Below, piece by piece: positions 5,682-9,442 of a stretch of DNA of 9,442 nucleotides. Position 1 is the first letter of the stretch, and the number at the start of each line of letters is the position of its first letter. The DNA comes from an uncultured Clostridia bacterium (GTDB lineage: Bacteria > Bacillota > Clostridia > Christensenellales > CAG-917), in NCBI GenBank assembly GCA_947174215.1, contig CAMWIB010000033.1:1-9442 (forward strand), read 5' to 3'. Below the pieces are notes generated by a model. That model had not been told where the DNA came from, made no database searches, and saw only the letters and a list, made by a program, of their open reading frames with translations. The translations under genes were made by a program, and so were the position numbers.

Positions 5682-7439
5682 ATGATAATGAGGACACACA
5701 ACTGCGGCGAGCTAAGGGATAGCAACGTCGGCGAGAAAGTCAAGCTGTGCGGCTGGCTTAGCAGTATACGCGACTTGGGCGCGGTGATTTTCTTCGTATT
5801 GAGAGATTTTTACGGATATACGCAGGTAGTCGTCGCTGACGAGGATAAAAAAGCGCAGATACGCGCGATTCCGCGTGAAAGCACGGTGTCTGTCGATGGT
5901 ACGGTGGTACTTCGTAGCGCACCCAATCCCGATATGCCTACGGGACTTATCGAGATTGAGCCTGAAACTATCGAGGTGCTTGGCAAGTGCTACGAACAGC
6001 TTCCCTTCGAAGTCGCAACCTCTACGCAATCACGCGAGGACGTCAGACTTAAATACCGCTTCCTTGATTTGCGTAACCCCGAGGTTAAGGACAAGATAGT
6101 TTTCCGCTCCAAGGTGGTAAGCTGGCTTCGCAACAAGATGACGGAGCTTGGCTTCCTTGAAATAACGACGCCGATACTTACTTCAAGCTCCCCCGAGGGC
6201 GCAAGAGATTATATCGTGCCGTCAAGACTGTATCCCGGTCATTTCTATGCGTTGCCGCAAGCCCCGCAACAGTACAAGCAGTTGCTTATGGCTTCGGGTT
6301 TCGACAAGTATTTCCAGATTGCGCCTTGCTTCCGCGATGAGGACGCGCGTGCGGACAGAAGCCCCGGCGAGTTCTATCAGCTGGATACCGAGATGTGCTT
6401 CGCAACGCAAGAGGACGTATTTGCGGTTATGGAGCAGGTGCTTAGCGGCGTATTCAAGCAGTTTGCACCAAAGGGCTACAAGGTAGACGAAGGTCCGTTC
6501 CGCCGCATAGCATACCGCGACGCAATGCGCGACTACGGTTCGGATAAGCCCGATTTGCGCAACCCGTTGCTCGTCAAGGACGTTACGGATATACTCGTTG
6601 GCAAAGCGCCATTCTTTGAAGAAGGTAAGACGGTCAAGGCTATTGCCGTCAACGGCTTTACGGAAACGAGAAAGTGGATTGACGCGCTTACCGAAAAGGC
6701 GAAGCAGAATGGCGCAAGCAATATGTACTGGTTCAAGCTGGACGAAAACGGTGCGCCTGTGGGTGGTATATCCAAGTTTGTCGTCGAGGGCGTCGATAAG
6801 CTCAAAGAAAGACTTGACTTGCAAGCGGGCGGATTTGTTGCTATACTTGCAGAGGAGAAGGGCGTAGAAAAGCAGGCGGGTTACGTTCGTACGGAGTTGG
6901 GCGTAGGGCTTGACCTCATTGAAAAGAACGCATTCCGCTTCTGCTGGATTGTTGACTTCCCGATGTACGAGTACGACGACGAGGGCAACCTCGGCTTCTG
7001 CCACAACCCGTTCTCTATGCCGCAGGGCGGACTCGAAGCGCTCAACACTATGAATCCGATTGACATACTTGCGTATCAGTACGACAGCGTTGTCAACGGC
7101 GTGGAGCTTAGCTCGGGTGCGGTGCGTAATCACGAGCCTGCGATTATGGAACGTGCGTTTGAGATTGTCGGATACGGCAAGGAAGTGATAGAACAGAAGT
7201 TCTCCGCGCTTTACAACGCATTCAAGTTTGGTGCGCCTCCTCACGCGGGAATCGCGCCCGGTGTGGATAGAATCGTTATGTTGCTTTCGGGCGAGCAGAG
7301 CATAAGAGAGATTATCACCTTCCCGATGGACAGAAATGCGCGTGATATTCTTATGGGAGCGCCGTCCACGGTAACGCAAAAACAACTGGACGAAGTACAC
7401 ATTAAAATTGTTGCACCAGACAATAAAACACAAGCTTAA
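5682..7439 (+). CDS. aspS: Aspartyl-tRNA synthetase
   Basis: Charges tRNA-Asp with aspartate; class IIb, cytoplasmic. The 585 residues match the bacterial form, which carries an extra GAD domain. Order: OB-fold anticodon-binding domain (about 1-110), catalytic core with GARDYIVPSR (173-182), QAPQQYKQ (193-200) and motif 2 FRDED (217-221), GAD domain (about 285-415), then HNPFSMPQ and motif 3 around GVDR (527-530). RDLG at 30-33 puts Leu32 where discriminating AspRS has Leu and non-discriminating enzymes have His, fitting a cell with its own AsnRS. Elsewhere the protein looks like the alphaproteobacterial type: RADRSPGEFYQLD, GYGKEV and GAPPHAGIAPGVDR. AGGAG (5669-5673) lies 8 bases before ATG 5682; ATG 5688 would be 14 bases away. 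It follows the asnA-like gene by 27 bases. Confidence 0.95.
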   Translation: MIMRTHNCGELRDSNVGEKVKLCGWLSSIRDLGAVIFFVLRDFYGYTQVVVADEDKKAQIRAIPRESTVSVDGTVVLRSAPNPDMPTGLIEIEPETIEVLGKCYEQLPFEVATSTQSREDVRLKYRFLDLRNPEVKDKIVFRSKVVSWLRNKMTELGFLEITTPILTSSSPEGARDYIVPSRLYPGHFYALPQAPQQYKQLLMASGFDKYFQIAPCFRDEDARADRSPGEFYQLDTEMCFATQEDVFAVMEQVLSGVFKQFAPKGYKVDEGPFRRIAYRDAMRDYGSDKPDLRNPLLVKDVTDILVGKAPFFEEGKTVKAIAVNGFTETRKWIDALTEKAKQNGASNMYWFKLDENGAPVGGISKFVVEGVDKLKERLDLQAGGFVAILAEEKGVEKQAGYVRTELGVGLDLIEKNAFRFCWIVDFPMYEYDDEGNLGFCHNPFSMPQGGLEALNTMNPIDILAYQYDSVVNGVELSSGAVRNHEPAIMERAFEIVGYGKEVIEQKFSALYNAFKFGAPPHAGIAPGVDRIVMLLSGEQSIREIITFPMDRNARDILMGAPSTVTQKQLDEVHIKIVAPDNKTQA

Positions 7440-7474
7440 ATAAACAATATTTAGCAAACAATATAGCAAAACAA

Positions 7475-7486
7475 AGGGGCAACCCT
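7475..7486 (+). promoter_or_regulatory. Small GNRA-loop hairpin over the upstream ribosome binding site
   Basis: AGGG (7475-7478) and CCCT (7483-7486) can pair around GCAA, a GNRA tetraloop, just before the ATG at 7487. The stem would cover the AGGGG that could serve that ATG. A second ATG at 7499 has its own GGAG (7489-7492) 6 bases upstream, outside the stem. The stem is only 4 bp, so its effect is uncertain. Confidence 0.3.
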
Positions 7487-7498
7487 ATGGAGAAATGT

Positions 7499-8896
7499 AT
7501 GAGAAAGAAACTTATCAGTTTGATAGCAGTGCTTGCGCTCGTAACGATATGCGTGGCGTGTCTTGTGGCGTGCAATCCCTACAAGTTTGACGGTATTGGC
7601 GGCGGCGAGCCGAATGCACCCGTTGAGTCCAATGGCGGATATGCCGTAAAGCAGGGCAAATATCTGTATTATATCAACGGCTACGAGGGCAGTGACGCGA
7701 ATAATGAATGGGGCAAACCCACGCTTCAAAACATCGTTCGTGCAGAGCTTAATGAAGATGGCACCGTGAAGAACGAAACGACGAAGGTCGTCGTTCCGAA
7801 GAGCATATTCAACGTGTCGTCAAGCACAGGCTTTGCGATATTCGGCGAGTGGATATATTACGCCACGCCCAACTATGACAAGGACAAGTACGGCGTAGCT
7901 TCCACGACGAATACGGACTTTATGCGTACGAAGATAGACGGTTCTGTGACTCAGCGTCTTGGCGTAATCAATTCGCGCAGTGCGGAATATCTCTTCTTCC
8001 CGACCCGCGTTTTGTACTACACGTCAAACACTATAAGCTATTTTGATTTCTCTGATTTGCAGACGAAAAAGAGTACCGACAGCACGGATAACAGCAAGAA
8101 GGGCGACCTCGCAACAGGCGTAACGTCCGTCAAATGGAAGTACGGATGCGACGATATCTTCTATACGCAGAACGCTACGGGTACGGAGAGCTACAAGAAC
8201 TACAATATGCTCAAAGCCGTCAAGTACGACGGAACCAACGAGCGTACGCTTGCAACTCAGAATACTTTCCTTGCAACGGGTGAGAGTGCGGAACTGAATC
8301 CTCAAAAGGTATTCAAGTATACCTTGCAGGATATGTTCGTCGAAGCGGACGGCAAGGCAACGCTTTACTACACGATGACGTATTATATTGACAGCAAGGA
8401 TACGACGTACGGTTTGTTCTGCGCTAAGGCTGACGATTTCAAGGGTACGCACAAGTGCCTGAACACGATTGGTTCTACCACGCTGTTCCCGCTCGGCTAT
8501 GCAGAGGGCGCGCTTGCGTACAACAAGGACAACGTTTACTGCTGGTATAACGGCGAGAACGCGGAAGACCCGCTTCAAGTCACCACCACTTCTCAGACGG
8601 TCTGGTACGTAAAGGACGGTTATGCTTACGTTACGGCAAACTCAGGTGCAAAGACCTTGTACAAGATAACGTACAACAAGAAGGTCAACAACCAGACGCC
8701 TATTATGGAAGAGGGTATGAAGGTTGACGGCTTGAAGCTCGACTTCATCGGCGACAATCTGTTCTTCTTTGCAACCGACGACGAGAACTACACTCACGTA
8801 GTCAACGTCAAGACCTTCAACAAGGACGAGAAGGACGCGAAAAGCACTTATATCGGCTTTGAGCGTGAGAAGGATAAAGAAGAAGAGGAAGAATAA
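7499..8896 (+). CDS. Predicted lipoprotein with beta-propeller-like (DUF5050-like) repeats
   Basis: A 465-residue secreted protein predicted to be lipid-anchored on the outer face of the membrane. The start has a classic type II signal: MRKK, a hydrophobic stretch, then lipobox LVAC with Cys25 as the likely lipidated residue. The body repeats short aromatic strands, such as YLYYING, WIYYATP, VLYYTSNTISYFDF, DIFYTQN, LYYTMTYY, VYCWYNG, VWYVKDGYAYV and NLFFFATDD, spaced like propeller blades, with Arg/Lys-Asp-Gly turns (FMRTKIDGS) typical of DUF5050-type proteins. It ends in an acidic tail, KDKEEEEE. I see no catalytic motif; binding a ligand or surface partner is inference. ATG 7499 (GGAG 6 bases upstream) gives the cleaner signal peptide; ATG 7487 (AGGGG upstream) would add four residues. 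It follows aspS by about 60 bases with no terminator between, so it may ride on the synthetase operon. Confidence 0.82.
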   Translation: MRKKLISLIAVLALVTICVACLVACNPYKFDGIGGGEPNAPVESNGGYAVKQGKYLYYINGYEGSDANNEWGKPTLQNIVRAELNEDGTVKNETTKVVVPKSIFNVSSSTGFAIFGEWIYYATPNYDKDKYGVASTTNTDFMRTKIDGSVTQRLGVINSRSAEYLFFPTRVLYYTSNTISYFDFSDLQTKKSTDSTDNSKKGDLATGVTSVKWKYGCDDIFYTQNATGTESYKNYNMLKAVKYDGTNERTLATQNTFLATGESAELNPQKVFKYTLQDMFVEADGKATLYYTMTYYIDSKDTTYGLFCAKADDFKGTHKCLNTIGSTTLFPLGYAEGALAYNKDNVYCWYNGENAEDPLQVTTTSQTVWYVKDGYAYVTANSGAKTLYKITYNKKVNNQTPIMEEGMKVDGLKLDFIGDNLFFFATDDENYTHVVNVKTFNKDEKDAKSTYIGFEREKDKEEEEE

Positions 8897-8913
8897 TCAA
8901 ATAGATTATGTAG

Positions 8914-8938
8914 AGGGGCGGAGTATTCCGCCCTTTTT
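8914..8938 (+). terminator. Rho-independent terminator of the asnS-lipoprotein operon
   Basis: GGGCGGA (8916-8922) and TCCGCCC (8927-8933) form a perfect 7-bp GC-rich stem with the loop GTAT, extended by G-U and A-U pairs with the five T bases at 8934-8938. It follows the lipoprotein stop by 17 bases, and no comparable terminator is seen between asnS and here. Confidence 0.92.
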
Positions 8939-9023
8939 CATAGGGAGTATTTGAAGGTATTCGTTTGCAAAACGCGTAATGTTCTTGCAAAAGTGTACTT
9001 GCGACAAACTAATTCAAAGAGAG

Positions 9024-9057
9024 TTGGTGCGTTATCAAAGAATGATAGCGCTGCCAA
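9024..9057 (+). repeat. Long imperfect hairpin in the leader region of the SDR gene
   Basis: TTGG (9024-9027) pairs with CCAA (9054-9057), and GCGTTATCA (9029-9037) pairs with TGATAGCGC (9043-9051) including one G-U pair, around loop AAGAA. T9028 faces TG 9052-9053 as a small internal loop, giving 13 pairs in all. GTTATC (9031-9036) could instead pair with GATAAC (9075-9080), so two exclusive folds are possible. The following TATTTATAAA is only loosely U-rich, so this could be a weak terminator, a leader RNA element or a protein-binding palindrome. I see no clear promoter in 8939-9098. Confidence 0.5.
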
Positions 9058-9098
9058 TATTTATAAAGACGGAGCGATAACTCTAATAAAGGGTAGTT

Positions 9099-9442
9099 AT
9101 GACTAAGACGATTTTTATCACGGGCGGAAGCAGAGGAATAGGCGAGGCACTCGTAAGGCTTGCGGCGGGCAAGTATAACGTGGCGTTTACTTATCTGAAA
9201 AATGAGGAGAGGGCAAACGCAATTGTAGACGAGCTTGCGGAATTCGGCGGAGTGCTTGCAATTAAGTGCGACGTTCGTGACAGAAACAGTGTTTTGAGTG
9301 CGATAGAAGCCGCAAAAAAGCGTTTTGGCAAGATTGATATTCTTGTAAACAACTCGGGGGTTTCTGCTGATAAATTGCTCATAGATATGACTGCGGAAGA
9401 GTGGCGCGATTGCTTTTCCGTCAACGTGGACGGAGTGTTCAA
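9099..9442 (+). CDS. SDR-family oxidoreductase, N-terminal part (3' end outside window)
   Basis: A short-chain dehydrogenase/reductase using NAD(P)H; 114 residues are visible of a usual 240-250. The Rossmann cofactor motif TGGSRGIG is at 8-15, an adenine-contacting CDVRD at 57-61, NNSG at 84-87 (usually NNAG), and the catalytic Asn109 in SVNVDGVF. The Tyr-Lys catalytic pair lies beyond the window. The sequence resembles FabG, the 3-oxoacyl-ACP reductase of fatty acid synthesis. The stretch NNSGVSADKLLIDMTAEEWR also recalls the FabG-like EF-P 5-aminopentanone reductase (YmfI) of Firmicutes, so the substrate is not settled. The start has AAAGGG at 9088-9093, 5 bases before the ATG. It lies beyond a strong terminator, so it begins a separate transcription unit; no FapR-type operator was found before it. 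Confidence 0.88.
   Translation, partial: MTKTIFITGGSRGIGEALVRLAAGKYNVAFTYLKNEERANAIVDELAEFGGVLAIKCDVRDRNSVLSAIEAAKKRFGKIDILVNNSGVSADKLLIDMTAEEWRDCFSVNVDGVF

Noticed and set aside
6222..7469. 415-residue open frame on the minus strand
   Set aside because: Antisense to aspS. Long antisense frames arise from the codon bias of the real gene, and the product shows no family motif.
9191..9442. Open frame on the minus strand at the window end
   Set aside because: It is the reverse of the SDR gene, which has the TGGSRGIG and NNSG motifs in the plus frame.
1..9442. CRISPR array, insertion sequence, phage or defence system
   Set aside because: There are no spaced repeats, transposase, integrase or nuclease motifs. 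The genes are housekeeping types plus one regulator and one lipoprotein.

Overview
The window reads as chromosomal DNA from a low-to-mid GC Firmicute, most likely an uncultured member of the Clostridia. Signs of this are the AGGAG-type ribosome binding sites, a short-signal lipoprotein, an AsnA-type asparagine synthetase beside asnS, AT-rich intergenic gaps and densely packed housekeeping genes. The assignment is inference; there is no rRNA or other taxonomic marker here.

Layout. (1) Positions 2-637 hold the 3' part of cysS, closed by a strong hairpin terminator at 732-767. (2) A small Xre-type DNA-binding protein (999-1220) follows a gap containing short operator-like inverted repeats. (3) A 220-base gap carries an 18-bp-period direct repeat running into a hairpin that lies at the very end of the next gene. 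(4) glmM (2802 to 1441, minus strand) makes glucosamine-1-phosphate for the cell wall; a consensus -10 box 7 bases before its ATG suggests a leaderless mRNA. (5) A 437-base divergent intergenic region holds a good promoter (TTTACA-17-TATAAT) reading rightward. (6) That promoter probably drives one operon, asnS - asnA-like - aspS - beta-propeller lipoprotein (3246-8896), with gaps of 15 to about 60 bases and a strong terminator at 8914-8938. (7) A new unit begins with an SDR-family reductase (9099 onward, cut by the window end), preceded by a long imperfect hairpin.

How the genes fit together. The operon groups aspartate and asparagine use: AsnA would turn aspartate into asparagine, AsnRS would load it on tRNA-Asn, and AspRS loads aspartate on tRNA-Asp. 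AspRS carries the Leu of discriminating enzymes, as expected in a cell that has AsnRS, though the rest of the protein looks like the alphaproteobacterial type. The most unusual observation is in the AsnA homologue: two arginines expected to hold ATP (E. coli Arg100 and Arg299, aligned from memory) are Cys109 and Asn299, and Glu103 is Gly112, while the aspartate/ammonia-side motifs look intact. It may be a diverged or inactive AsnA paralogue between two class II synthetases. No mobile element, CRISPR array, tRNA or rRNA was seen.
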